Source: Pseudomonas petrae
GTDB taxonomy: Bacteria > Pseudomonadota > Gammaproteobacteria > Pseudomonadales > Pseudomonadaceae
DNA length: 64,000 nucleotides
Direction of reading: 5' to 3'
NCBI RefSeq assembly: GCF_021728295.1
Contig: NZ_JAKJXE010000007.1
Location: forward strand, 186,001-250,000
The position numbers and the translations under genes were made by a program. Under the pieces are notes generated by a model that had not been told where the DNA came from, ran no database searches, and worked only from the letters and a program-made list of their open reading frames with translations. This document shows, piece by piece, positions 38,371-47,341 of this stretch (the stretch's first letter is position 1; each line of letters opens with the position of its first letter).

Positions 38371-38671
38371 GGCTCAGACCTCCCGGTCGATTGTCTCCTG
38401 ACGTATGCAAACCACCGAGCCGCAAGAATCCCCCACAAAAAAGGAGACTTAAAATTCAACAGTCGACGCTGCGCCATCATATTTCGCTCAAGACACGCAG
38501 CCAGCAACTGTCAGAATTGACAGTACATTAAACCGAATGGCAATAAATCATGAGACTCTAATTTCGAATATTCATAAAGAATAAAAACGATGCGAAAACT
38601 TGACGATTTAAAACCCCCTTCCTAGCATTAACTTCTCATCTTATCGTTTTAAACCCGCCGAGGAGCTATTC
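38371..38671. other. AT-rich intergenic region between divergent accessory genes
   Basis: 301 bases without a gene. The part from about 38500 to 38650 is clearly richer in A/T than its surroundings and should hold the divergent promoters of the halovibrin-like and Ig-like genes. No tRNA, integrase site or direct repeat was recognised. The base composition suggests acquired DNA. Confidence 0.6.
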
Positions 38672-39526
38672 ATGAAACTGCCCACGCCTTCTAATGCCCA
38701 ATCGTCACGAGACATGGACATGATTAATATTTACGACGGCGAAGCCCTGCTGGGCACGGCTACAAGTACTGGCAATACTTGGTCATTCACCGCACAAAAT
38801 CTTCCGCTTGGCCTGCACACGTTTACCGCACGCTCCACTACGGGGCGCTCCAACGAGTGGCGTATTACGGTGACCGAAGAAGCGATGAATCTGGTGGTAC
38901 CTCATGTAAGGGAGGCAACCTCGGTTGCGGATAACAGGGAGCGCCTGGATTATTATCAGGTGAACGATGATATCCACTGTATTGTTCCTGACTACAACAT
39001 GAAAATCGGCGATACCGTGAAAATGTATTGGGTGGGCCGGACCATTACTATTGGCTCTACCCTACAAACGGTGGGAAGCTCACTGTCGCTGCAACCGTTT
39101 CCGATATCCAAATACGAAGTCATTGATGTCATAGGCCATAACGCATCCATCTACTACACAGTGAAACGCCCTCCCAGCACAGAAACTTTTACCTCGTTAA
39201 CACTCCTTCTCACGGTAGATGGGCATTCATTTCAAGTAAATGCCCCTACCCTCAACGCTGGGCACGATAATCTCAGGGTGCAAAAACAAACTCAGTTCAA
39301 TAACAGCAGCACCGTGGGCGTTCGGGCCGTTGGCGCCGAAGGTGACGAGTGGTCGGCGGACGATATGCCCGTGTTTGGCAGTAATCCGTATCTCAACTTC
39401 ACCATCGATCCTTCGTGGCTAATGCGAAACAAGGGGAAGCCGGCGATTTTCAATTGCAGCGTAAGGGTAAATCCGGCAGATCCTCATTACTTGTTCTCGC
39501 AACTGCTGAGAGTAGCTTCGGTATGA
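38672..39526 (+). CDS. Ig-like domain protein, short
   Basis: 284 aa with a good ribosome site (GAGGAG, seven bases upstream) but no signal peptide. Residues about 20-70 (IYDGEALLGTATSTGNTWSF and GLHTFTARS) match the second half of the bacterial Ig-like repeats that occur in large Pseudomonas surface or secreted proteins. The rest is a beta-rich C-terminal part, with repeats of the type VKMYWVG and ITIGST. It looks like the C-terminal piece of a bigger repeat protein that now has its own start, or a short family member. Function unknown. Confidence 0.6.
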   Translation: MKLPTPSNAQSSRDMDMINIYDGEALLGTATSTGNTWSFTAQNLPLGLHTFTARSTTGRSNEWRITVTEEAMNLVVPHVREATSVADNRERLDYYQVNDDIHCIVPDYNMKIGDTVKMYWVGRTITIGSTLQTVGSSLSLQPFPISKYEVIDVIGHNASIYYTVKRPPSTETFTSLTLLLTVDGHSFQVNAPTLNAGHDNLRVQKQTQFNNSSTVGVRAVGAEGDEWSADDMPVFGSNPYLNFTIDPSWLMRNKGKPAIFNCSVRVNPADPHYLFSQLLRVASV

Positions 39527-39528
39527 AC

Positions 39529-39553
39529 GCAAAAACCCGGCCGAGGCCGGGTT
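39529..39553. terminator. Terminator between the Ig-like gene and the RIO kinase gene
   Basis: Stem aacccggcc/gccgggtt; on the minus strand it is followed by TTTTTGCG and lies 12 bases after the kinase stop. Confidence 0.88.
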
Positions 39554-39565
39554 CTCATCAAGCGA

Positions 39566-40459
39566 TTACTGCATCCAGGGCGGAGGCGGTTCTTCGGACT
39601 TGTTCGGCGGTGCATCGTCCGCGGTCCGCGCGGCCTGGCGCCTTGCATCATCCAGTCGCGCCGCTTCAATCTCGCGCAACACACTGCCGACGTCGGCAAT
39701 CTCGTCTGGATCAGCGAATTCGCCCGTCAGCACGGTCGCTGGGGACAGCGTGCCCGCTTCGAAGTGGGACCACATCTCACGGGCGTAGCGCGTTTCTTTA
39801 AGCTCAGGCGCGAAGCGGCCGAAGTAAGACGCCATGTTGCCGACGTCGCGCTCCAGCATCGTGAACGCATGGTTGTTGCCCGCAGCATCCACCGCTTGCG
39901 GCAAGTCAATAATGACCGGGCCAGTGGGCGTGAGAAGCACATTGAACTCGGACAGGTCACCATGCACCAGACCGGTACACAACATCAGCACGATCTGCTG
40001 AATCAGGAACGCGTGGTACTCGCGCGCCTGATCTGGCTCAAGCGTCACGTCATTCAGACGCGGCGCGGCATCACCGTACTCATCAGCGATCAGTTCCATG
40101 AGCAGTACGCCCTCAAGGAAGTCGAAAGGCTTGGGCACTCGCACGCCGGCGCCTGCCAGACGGAACAGAGCCGCGACTTCGGCGTTCTGCCACGCGTCTT
40201 CGGTTTCCTTGCGGCCGAACTTCGACCCCTTGGCCATGGCGCGGGCCTGGCGGCTGTTGCGGACCTTGCGGCCTTCCTGATATTCCGCTGCCTGACGGAA
40301 ACTACGTTTGTTGGCCTCCTTGTAAACCTTGGCACACCGCAGCTCATTGCCACAGCGCACCACATAAACAGCTGCCTCTTTACCGCTCATAAGCGGGCGC
40401 AGCACCTCGTCCACCAGACCGTCTTCGATCAGGGGTTCAATGCGTTTAGGAGTCTTCAT
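39566..40459 (-). CDS. RIO1-like serine protein kinase
   Basis: 297 aa. RIO-type atypical kinase: SGKEAAVYVVRCG (ATP loop), AKVYKEANKRSFRQ, LVHGDLSEFNVLL with the catalytic aspartate, and VIIDLPQAVD as metal-binding motif. Bacterial RIO kinases are cytoplasmic and of unclear target. The C-terminal tail (about 260-297) is Ala/Arg/Pro-rich and disordered. Starts with ATG 40459, after about 230 bases that contain no other gene. Confidence 0.9.
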   Translation of the reverse strand: MKTPKRIEPLIEDGLVDEVLRPLMSGKEAAVYVVRCGNELRCAKVYKEANKRSFRQAAEYQEGRKVRNSRQARAMAKGSKFGRKETEDAWQNAEVAALFRLAGAGVRVPKPFDFLEGVLLMELIADEYGDAAPRLNDVTLEPDQAREYHAFLIQQIVLMLCTGLVHGDLSEFNVLLTPTGPVIIDLPQAVDAAGNNHAFTMLERDVGNMASYFGRFAPELKETRYAREMWSHFEAGTLSPATVLTGEFADPDEIADVGSVLREIEAARLDDARRQAARTADDAPPNKSEEPPPPWMQ

Positions 40460-40692
40460 CAGCTTTTATTGGGGGTCCTTCGTTGCCAAACACGCGATTG
40501 TTGCTCGTTATACGGCAATCTTCTGCCAGCGAGTAGGGGGTCAGGTCGATTGACTGTATGCCAGCTGTCTCACGATATCCCTGACACTTGGCCAAGCAGC
40601 ATTCGTGCCGACGCATAATTGCAGCGCTCGATCGCCTGTACTGCAGCGCTTATCGACAGGCGGCGACAACGCGACTGGACAATCTTCACTCA

Positions 40693-41499
40693 TCATCCGC
40701 GAAACAGTTCGCCGGGTGTCTTCCCGAACAGCCCTTTGAAAGCAGCAATAAAAGCCGACGTCGAATCGTAACCGCAGTTGAGCGCCGTGCTCGTAACGCT
40801 CACGCCTTCCTCCAACGCATTGAGTGACGACAGCAGGCGTGCCCTCTGCCGCCAGCCCCGAAAGCTCAAGCCGGTTTCGCGCTGAAACAATCGCGTCAGG
40901 GTCTTTTCCGACATATTCAAACGCGCTGCCCAATCATTCAGGGTGACCGCTTGATCCGGCGTTTCGACGAGCTCCGCGCACAGCAACAGCAGGCGCGCAT
41001 GACGAGGCAGCGGCAAAGAGAACCCGACTTCCGGCAGGGTCGCCAGTTGGTCAAGCAGTACCTGAACGAGCCGAGACTCCGCGCTCTCACCCTCGTGATA
41101 CTCCGCGGGCAGCTGACAGAACGCCTTGATCAGCTCTCTGGCCAACGGCGTGACCTCCAATACACGGCAGCGGTTCTCTGCCCATGTGCAGTCTTCTTTG
41201 CGCACGTACAAGCTGCGCATCTCGGCGCGGGTTGAGGTGACGACTTCATGCTCCAGCCCGGCCGGAATCCACACGCCCCACTGCGGCGGTGCGAAGAAGC
41301 TGCCATGGGGTGTGTGCACGCCGAGCACGCCACTGATGGCGTATGAAAACTGCACCCAGTCGTGGCGGTGAGTCGGTGTCCAGGAACCCGCGCCAAGGCT
41401 TTCGGCGCGGGCATAGAGCGGACGCGGAAGGTCTTCTAGCGAAGGGACCTGTCGCTCGGTCCCGGGCTTTCGCAGGGAGGTGTGTCCGGTGGTGGGCAT
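40693..41499 (-). CDS. AraC-family transcriptional regulator
   Basis: 268 aa from ATG 41499 (MPTTGHTSLRKPG). N-terminal cupin-type sensing domain (HRHDWVQFSYAISGVLGVHT, WGVWIPAGLEHEV) and C-terminal AraC double helix-turn-helix (LNMSEKTLTRLFQRETGLSFRGWRQRARL, CGYDSTSAFIAAFKGLFGKTPG). Cytoplasmic activator or repressor. It is the same strand as, and 116 bases downstream of, the thiolase gene, so it might regulate that module, but this is a positional guess. Confidence 0.92.
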   Translation of the reverse strand: MPTTGHTSLRKPGTERQVPSLEDLPRPLYARAESLGAGSWTPTHRHDWVQFSYAISGVLGVHTPHGSFFAPPQWGVWIPAGLEHEVVTSTRAEMRSLYVRKEDCTWAENRCRVLEVTPLARELIKAFCQLPAEYHEGESAESRLVQVLLDQLATLPEVGFSLPLPRHARLLLLCAELVETPDQAVTLNDWAARLNMSEKTLTRLFQRETGLSFRGWRQRARLLSSLNALEEGVSVTSTALNCGYDSTSAFIAAFKGLFGKTPGELFRG

Positions 41500-41615
41500 G
41501 GACTGGCCTGTGGTGAGAGGCAGCAGTTTAGGCGGGCCGGAAAGAGGGGGCCAGCGGTGATGGGGACTCTGCGCCGTTATCAAGAACCCCTTGGATCAGT
41601 TCCCCCTAAAAAATC

Positions 41616-42893
41616 TTATCGCTCAATAATCGCTGTCACGCCTTGGCCACCCGCCGCACAAATCGATATCAAGCCGCGCCCTGCCCCTCTCTTGCTCAGC
41701 AACTTCGCCAGGTTCGCCACAATTCGCCCACCCGTTGCTGCAAACGGATGCCCGGCCGCCAGCGAGCTGCCTTTGACGTTGAGTTTGCTGCGGTCGATCG
41801 AGCCCAGCGGGGCGTCCAAACCGAGGCGGGTCTTGCAGTATTCCGGGTCTTCCCACGCCTTCAACGTACACAGCACCTGCGCGGCAAACGCTTCGTGGAT
41901 TTCGTAATAGTCGAAGTCTTGCAGCGTCATGCCGTTGCGCGCCAGCAGGCGGGGGACGGCGTAGACCGGGGCCATCAGCAAGCCTTCGTTGCCGCGCACG
42001 AAATCCACAGCGGCGGCCTCGCCATCCCGCCAGTAAGCCAGAACCGGCAAGCCGCGCTCACGCGCCCAGTCTTCGCTGGCGAGCAACACTAGTGAGGCGC
42101 CGTCGGTCAGCGGCGTCGAGTTGCCCGCCGTCAGCGTGCCTTTGGCGCTGCGCTCATAGGCGGGCTTGAGCGAGGCGAGTTTTTCAAGGCTGGCGTCGGC
42201 CCGCAGGTTATTGTCGCGTGTCAGCCCGAGAAATGGCGTAAGCAGATCGTCCTGCCAGCCTTGCGCATAGGCGGCGGCCATTTTCTGGTGACTTTCCAGC
42301 GTCAGTTGGTCCTGCGCCTCGCGCGGGATGCCCCAGGTTTGCGCCATCAGTTCGCAGTGCTGGCCCATCGACAAACCGGTACGGGGTTCGCCATTGCGCG
42401 GCAGCTCCGGCTTGAGGTTATGCAGGCGCAATTGCGTCAGCGCCTTGAGTTTGTCGGCCGTAGTCTTGCTGCGATTGACCTGCAACAGGATCTGCCGCAG
42501 GTCTTCGTTGACGCCGATGGGCGCATCGGAGGTGGTGTCGACACCGCCGGCAATGCCGCACTCGATCTGGCCGAGGGCGATTTTGTTCGCCACCAGCAGC
42601 GCCGCTTCGAGCCCGGTGCCGCAGGCTTGTTGAATGTCATAGGCCGGCGTTTGCGGCGACAGCCTTGAGCCGAGCACGCATTCACGGGTGAGGTTGAAAT
42701 CCCGGGAGTGCTTGAGGACCGCGCCGGCGGCGACTTCACCCATGCGCAGGCCGTGCAGATTGAAACGCTCGATCAGACCCTCCAGCGCAGCGGTCAGCAT
42801 TTCCTGATTGCTGGCGGTGGCATACGCGCCGTTGGAGCGTGCGAACGGAATGCGATTGCCGCCGACAATGGCCACGCGTCGTGTCTGAATCAT
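41616..42893 (-). CDS. Acetyl-CoA C-acyltransferase (FadI-type thiolase)
   Basis: 425 aa from ATG 42893 (MIQTRRVAIVGGNRIPFARS). Thiolase with acylation cysteine in QQACGTGLEAA, GHPFAATGGR carrying the second catalytic residue, and the deprotonating cysteine in ICAAGGQG. Cleaves 3-ketoacyl-CoA in beta-oxidation, or condenses acyl-CoAs. It is divergent from the FabG/MaoC pair, with which it can form a hydratase-dehydrogenase-thiolase set. P. aeruginosa has a comparable group around PA4785-PA4786, from memory. Confidence 0.93.
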   Translation of the reverse strand: MIQTRRVAIVGGNRIPFARSNGAYATASNQEMLTAALEGLIERFNLHGLRMGEVAAGAVLKHSRDFNLTRECVLGSRLSPQTPAYDIQQACGTGLEAALLVANKIALGQIECGIAGGVDTTSDAPIGVNEDLRQILLQVNRSKTTADKLKALTQLRLHNLKPELPRNGEPRTGLSMGQHCELMAQTWGIPREAQDQLTLESHQKMAAAYAQGWQDDLLTPFLGLTRDNNLRADASLEKLASLKPAYERSAKGTLTAGNSTPLTDGASLVLLASEDWARERGLPVLAYWRDGEAAAVDFVRGNEGLLMAPVYAVPRLLARNGMTLQDFDYYEIHEAFAAQVLCTLKAWEDPEYCKTRLGLDAPLGSIDRSKLNVKGSSLAAGHPFAATGGRIVANLAKLLSKRGAGRGLISICAAGGQGVTAIIER

Positions 42894-43010
42894 CGAAATC
42901 TCCCTGCCCTGAATGCGTCTATCGTTTAAGAAGCGCTGCCTAAGAGCGTAGGACCTATTACCCACCCACGCGGTCCATTGGTTTGAACCCCGACTCAAGG
43001 AGAGTGTTCC

Positions 43011-44378
43011 ATGGCATCCGATCGCTACATTGACTTCGTCAACTCCGACCTGGGTCGCAAGCTGGTCGGCGCCGTCGGTTTGCCAGCGCCCGCACGTCTG
43101 GAGCGCTGGCAGGCGGGGCGTCTGCGTCCGGTGGAGGGCGCGCTGCTACTGAGCACGGGGCCACTGGCCGAGCGAGTCAACACCTTCGCGCCGCGCCTGA
43201 CCGATGTGCTGTTCAGTGCTGGCGGTGCAGTGACTGGCGAAAATACCGGTGCTCACCCCTGGAATGCCGAGCAGAGCGCGAAGATCAAGGCCGTGGTCTT
43301 TGACGCCAGCACGCTGCTGCACACCGCTCAGTTGAGTCAGTTACGCGAATTCTTCCAGCCAGTGCTGCGTCATCTGGAAAACAGCGCGCACATTGTCATT
43401 CTCGCGCGCGCGCCGGATGCTCAATCTGATCCGCTGGCAGCGAGCGTTCAACAGGCCATAGAGGGGTTTAGCCGCTCGCTCGCCAAGGAGATGCGCAACG
43501 GCGGCACGGTTCAGCTGCTGCAAGTAGAGGACGGCGCCGAAGAGCAACTGGAAGGCGCGCTGCGCTTTTTCCTGTCGCCAAAGAGCGCGTTCATTTCCGG
43601 TCAGGTCATTCGCCTCAGCCCATGCGGCGAGCAGGTTCAGGACTGGACCCGTCCGCTGGCCGGACGCAAAGCTTTGGTAACCGGCGCAGCCCGAGGCATC
43701 GGCGCGGCCATCGCGGAAACCTTGGCTCGCGACGGTGCAGAGGTCGTTTTGCTGGACGTCCCCCAGGCTAAATCCGATCTCGATGCGCTGGCTGCGCGTC
43801 TTGGTGGGCAGGCGCTGGTCCTGGACATCTGCGCACCGGACGCTGCCGCTCAGTTGATTGATCACCTCCCCGGCGGGCTCGATATCGTCGTGCACAACGC
43901 CGGCATCACCCGGGACAAGACGCTGGCCAACATGCCGGCGGACTTCTGGGACTCGGTGCTCAACGTCAATCTCAATGCGCCGCAGGTGCTGACCCAGGCG
44001 CTGATCGACAGCGGCGCATTGCACGAGAATGGCAGCGTGATTCTGCTGGCGTCGATCAGCGGTCTGGCGGGCAATCGTGGGCAAACCAATTACACCACCA
44101 GCAAGGCCGGCCTGATCGGCTATGCCAAGGCTATGGCGCCGACCCTCAAAGCGCGAGGCATCAGCATCAACGCCGTGGCGCCGGGTTTTATTGAAACCAG
44201 CATGACGGCGCACATGCCCTTTGCCCTGCGCGAAGCAGGCAGACGCATGAGTTCGCTGGGCCAGGGCGGTCAGCCGCAAGACGTGGCAGAAGCGGTGGCG
44301 TGGCTGGGTCAACCGGGTTCCGGCGCCATGAGCGGCCAGGTGCTGCGGGTGTGCGGCCAAAGCGTCCTCGGCGCCTGA
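43011..44378 (+). CDS. Long FabG-type 3-oxoacyl-ACP reductase (SDR)
   Basis: 455 aa, about 200 residues longer than normal FabG. The N-terminal 200 residues carry a non-canonical Rossmann-like part, and the SDR proper starts near residue 217 with VTGAARGIGAAIAE, NNAGI-like HNAGITRD and the catalytic YTTSKAG. Family members of this size are known as high-molecular-weight FabG (FabG4 in mycobacteria). Starts after AAGGAG, 117 bases from the divergent thiolase; the shared interval is probably a bidirectional promoter. Acts on acyl-CoA or acyl-ACP. Confidence 0.93.
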   Translation: MASDRYIDFVNSDLGRKLVGAVGLPAPARLERWQAGRLRPVEGALLLSTGPLAERVNTFAPRLTDVLFSAGGAVTGENTGAHPWNAEQSAKIKAVVFDASTLLHTAQLSQLREFFQPVLRHLENSAHIVILARAPDAQSDPLAASVQQAIEGFSRSLAKEMRNGGTVQLLQVEDGAEEQLEGALRFFLSPKSAFISGQVIRLSPCGEQVQDWTRPLAGRKALVTGAARGIGAAIAETLARDGAEVVLLDVPQAKSDLDALAARLGGQALVLDICAPDAAAQLIDHLPGGLDIVVHNAGITRDKTLANMPADFWDSVLNVNLNAPQVLTQALIDSGALHENGSVILLASISGLAGNRGQTNYTTSKAGLIGYAKAMAPTLKARGISINAVAPGFIETSMTAHMPFALREAGRRMSSLGQGGQPQDVAEAVAWLGQPGSGAMSGQVLRVCGQSVLGA

Positions 44379-44465
44379 GTCCGCACTAAGAAGACGAATG
44401 TATGAATAGCCGCCCCGTCGATCCGAGGCGTGCCGGATCTGCAGCATGACCACTGGAGAAACTCG

Positions 44466-45323
44466 ATGAGTGCGCACTGGCGGTATCTGGATACGCCACC
44501 GGCCCTGCCCGGCCTGTTCATGCAAGCGGCGCTGCGGCGCAAGGTCAGCGGCACGCAACTGCCGGATCAGGGCCTGCGGTGCTGGATGTCGGTGGATCCG
44601 GACAAAGTGAAAGCCTTTGCCCACGTCTGCGGCTTCGTGCCCGGCAGTCTGCTGCCGCCGACGTATCCCCATGTGCTGGCCTTCCCGCTGCAAATGAAGC
44701 TGCTCACCGACAAGGACTTCCCCTTCCCGCTCCTCGGGTTGGTCCACCTGCATAACCGGATCAGCATTCGTCGGCCCCTTGGCAGCGTGATCAAAGTGCA
44801 GGTCAGCGTGCGTGCCGGCCACCTCAAGCCTCACGCCAAAGGCTCGACGTTCAGCCTGATCACCCAGATCGAGGATGCGCTCGGCCTGCTGTGGGAGGAA
44901 GAGAGCACGATGCTGTGCCGGGGAGTCCAGGTGGAGGGCGAGGTCGAGGGCGATTACGAACCTGCGCCACTGCCGATGACGGAACTGGCGACGTGGTCGG
45001 CGCCGTCGGACATTGGCCGTCAGTACGCCAAGGTCAGTGGTGATTACAACCCGATTCACCTGAGTGACAGCAGCGCCAGGCTGTTCGGCTTTCCCAAGGC
45101 CATCGCCCACGGACTGTGGATAAAAAGCCGCGCGTTGGCTGCGCTTGAAGATCACCTGCCGGCGTCGAATGTGGAGATATCGGTGGAATTTCACAAACCG
45201 GTGCGGCTGCCGAGCGGCGTGACGCTGTCGGCCAGCGCGGCGGGGTCACATGGGCAGTTCAAGCTGGAAGGCGCGGAAGGGATCGTGCATATGGTGGGGA
45301 GTTGGCAGCCTGCGACGGAGTGA
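44466..45323 (+). CDS. MaoC-family hydratase/dehydratase
   Basis: 285 aa from ATG 44466. Double hot-dog protein; the C-terminal half has the R-specific hydratase motif in SGDYNPIHLSDSSARLFGFPKAIAHGLW. Hydrates enoyl-CoA. Follows the FabG-type gene by 87 bases on the same strand; likely co-transcribed. Substrate chain length cannot be read from the sequence. Confidence 0.9.
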   Translation: MSAHWRYLDTPPALPGLFMQAALRRKVSGTQLPDQGLRCWMSVDPDKVKAFAHVCGFVPGSLLPPTYPHVLAFPLQMKLLTDKDFPFPLLGLVHLHNRISIRRPLGSVIKVQVSVRAGHLKPHAKGSTFSLITQIEDALGLLWEEESTMLCRGVQVEGEVEGDYEPAPLPMTELATWSAPSDIGRQYAKVSGDYNPIHLSDSSARLFGFPKAIAHGLWIKSRALAALEDHLPASNVEISVEFHKPVRLPSGVTLSASAAGSHGQFKLEGAEGIVHMVGSWQPATE

Positions 45324-45371
45324 TGGCTGCGCCTATCGTGCGCCAGTTGTTTTGCGGTGTGACATCTGTCG

Positions 45372-45465
45372 CCTTCCCGGCTAAAGCCGGTCCCACTAAA
45401 AAGCGTGGGTCGTGTCAGTAAAGTTGGGGCGCAGGCTGTTAAGTGGGACCGGCTTTAGCCGGGAA
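45372..45465. repeat. REP pair, inverted
   Basis: ttcccggctaaagccggtcccact at 45374-45397 and its inverted copy at 45442-45465, separated by 44 bases. Lies between the MaoC gene and the MazG-like gene; it should fold as a large stem and may end the upstream transcript. Confidence 0.9.
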
Positions 45466-45569
45466 TAGCTCCACCACCGTCGCATGTCAATCAGCTGCGT
45501 CCCGGCGGATCAGCACCCCTTGCATCAATCGCCTATCCCCCTGAAGCTACGCACCTTCAGGAGCCCCCC

Positions 45570-45875
45570 ATGAACCTCGACGAACTTACTCAACGCCTGC
45601 ATCGCATTCGCGATAATAACGACTGGCGGCAATTTCACAGCCCGAAAAACCTGGCCATGGCCGCCAGTGTGGAAATGGCCGAGCTGGTGGAGATCTTCCA
45701 GTGGAAGACCGAAGAGCAGTCGCGTCAGCTGCCCGCAGATGAGCTGGCCCACGCCGGGCAGGAAGTCGGGGACATAGTGTTGTACCTGCTGTTGTTGTGC
45801 AGCGAGTTGGGGCTGGACATGGATGAAGTGGTGCGCGCCAAACTGGCGGACGGCGAACGGCGGTTCAGCAAATGA
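45570..45875 (+). CDS. MazG-like nucleotide pyrophosphohydrolase
   Basis: 101 aa. All-alpha NTP pyrophosphatase of the MazG/RS21-C6 type: metal ligands in EMAELVEIFQW and EVGDIVLYLLLL. Removes non-canonical nucleoside triphosphates. Starts after AGGAG, and its stop overlaps the cmoM start (ATGA). Confidence 0.9.
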   Translation: MNLDELTQRLHRIRDNNDWRQFHSPKNLAMAASVEMAELVEIFQWKTEEQSRQLPADELAHAGQEVGDIVLYLLLLCSELGLDMDEVVRAKLADGERRFSK

Positions 45876-46621
45876 GTGACCGTCATTTCGATCAACTGGC
45901 GACGCGCTTCGCTGAAAAGATTTACGGCGGCGCCAAGGGTGCGATCCGCTTGGCGGTGCTGCAGGCTGACCTTATCGAAAGCCTGCCGAACCGCCCGCTG
46001 CGCGTACTGGACATCGGCGCCGGGCTTGGGCACATGTCGCTGTGGCTGGCCGAGCGCGGGCATAACGTAACGCTGGCCGAACCCGCCGCCCCCATGCTCG
46101 AAGGCGCTCGTCAGCGATTTACCGACGCGGGGCAGACGGCGAACTTCATTCAGGCGCCGTGGCAAGCACTGCCCGATATTCTGACCGAGCGGTACGACCT
46201 GGTGATCTGCCATGCAGTGCTGGAATGGCTGGACGAGCCGTTCACGATTCTGCCGGTACTGCATCAGTTGACCGAGCCCGACGGCTGGCTGTCACTGGCT
46301 TTTTACAACCGCGACGCACTGATTTATCGCAATCTGCTCAAGGGCCACTTCCGCAAAATGCGCAAGAACACCCTGGCCGGCGAAAAACAGAGCCTGACCC
46401 CGCAGGAGCCGCTTGATCCCCGCGAATTGGCGGCGCAACTTGGCTCCCTGTGGCGAGTCGAAACCCAAAGTGGCATTCGGGTTTTTCACGACTACATGCC
46501 GATCGAGTTCCAAGCCAAAGTCGACCTTGCGGATCTCCTGGAAATGGAGCTCGCGCATCGTCGCCACCCGGCCTTCGCCGGACTGGGACGCTACCTGCAC
46601 TGGATATGCCGGGCTGTTTGA
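45872..46621 (+). CDS. cmoM: tRNA 5-carboxymethoxyuridine methyltransferase CmoM (SmtA)
   Basis: 249 aa class I SAM methyltransferase. Starts DRHFDQLATRFAEKIYG, close to E. coli CmoM (DRNFDDIAEKFSRNIYG); motif I is VLDIGAGLGHMS and motif post-I HAVLEWLDEP, and RVFHDYM matches the C-terminal signature. Methylates cmo5U to mcmo5U at tRNA position 34. Coupled to the upstream MazG-like gene. Confidence 0.87.
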   Translation: MSDRHFDQLATRFAEKIYGGAKGAIRLAVLQADLIESLPNRPLRVLDIGAGLGHMSLWLAERGHNVTLAEPAAPMLEGARQRFTDAGQTANFIQAPWQALPDILTERYDLVICHAVLEWLDEPFTILPVLHQLTEPDGWLSLAFYNRDALIYRNLLKGHFRKMRKNTLAGEKQSLTPQEPLDPRELAAQLGSLWRVETQSGIRVFHDYMPIEFQAKVDLADLLEMELAHRRHPAFAGLGRYLHWICRAV

Positions 46622-46669
46622 CCCAGGCTGGTTGCTACACGCTGCATAACACTCGCTGCGGAGACCCTC

Positions 46670-47299
46670 ATGAAACGCCGTCTCGCTTTGCTGTCCCTCT
46701 GCCTGGGCCTCGCCGCCTGCCAGAGTCCCAACCCTTATCGCGCCGTGTCTGCGGCCATTCCACCGGCGCCACCTCAGGCCGCCAATGCCATCGACATGAG
46801 CGCTTACCCCGCGGCGCCTCGCGATTATGGCCGCTATCGCAACTGGGCCTGGCTCAACGGCCAGTTGCCGCCGGGTACGCTCTGGGCAGACTCGGCTCAA
46901 CTGGCCGAAGCCGTCAGCAACGGGCTGGATCAACGCGGCCTGCGTCCGTCGCAAAACCCGCAGGCGGCGGACCTGCGCGTGGCCGCCGATGCCCACGCGG
47001 AGACCCGGATCCGTCAGGTGCGCGATGACTATTACGATCCGTACTACGGCGGTTCAGGTGTGGGCTATTACGGTGGCAACGGCTACCGCAACGGTTACGG
47101 CGGCTATGCCAGCGTCCCGATCGTGCGCACCTACCAAGAGCAGGTCGTTGTGGTGCGCATCAGCCTGTTCGATGCCCGCAGCGGCCAGCCGGTGTGGAGC
47201 GCCAGCGCCGAAACCGCCAGTGGCGGCGATCAGTCAACACGCGCCAAAGCCCTGCGCCAGGCCGTACAACAAGCACTGACGGCTTACCCACCGTCCTGA
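46670..47299 (+). CDS. DUF4136 lipoprotein (first of a tandem pair)
   Basis: 209 aa. Lipoprotein signal [19 protein letters not shown] with lipobox LAAC. DUF4136 domain with [19 protein letters not shown] and a helical C-terminus ([14 protein letters not shown]). A Gly/Tyr-rich insert ([22 protein letters not shown], about residues 125-146) interrupts the domain. Function unknown. 48 bases after cmoM. Confidence 0.85.
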   Translation: MKRRLALLSLCLGLAACQSPNPYRAVSAAIPPAPPQAANAIDMSAYPAAPRDYGRYRNWAWLNGQLPPGTLWADSAQLAEAVSNGLDQRGLRPSQNPQAADLRVAADAHAETRIRQVRDDYYDPYYGGSGVGYYGGNGYRNGYGGYASVPIVRTYQEQVVVVRISLFDARSGQPVWSASAETASGGDQSTRAKALRQAVQQALTAYPPS

Positions 47300-47341
47300 T
47301 TTCACGTCCTATGGCGTTTTGTTTTCACGCTGGAGAAACTC

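Noticed and set aside
43341..45194. 617-aa open frame on the minus strand
   Set aside because: Antisense to the FabG-type and MaoC genes.
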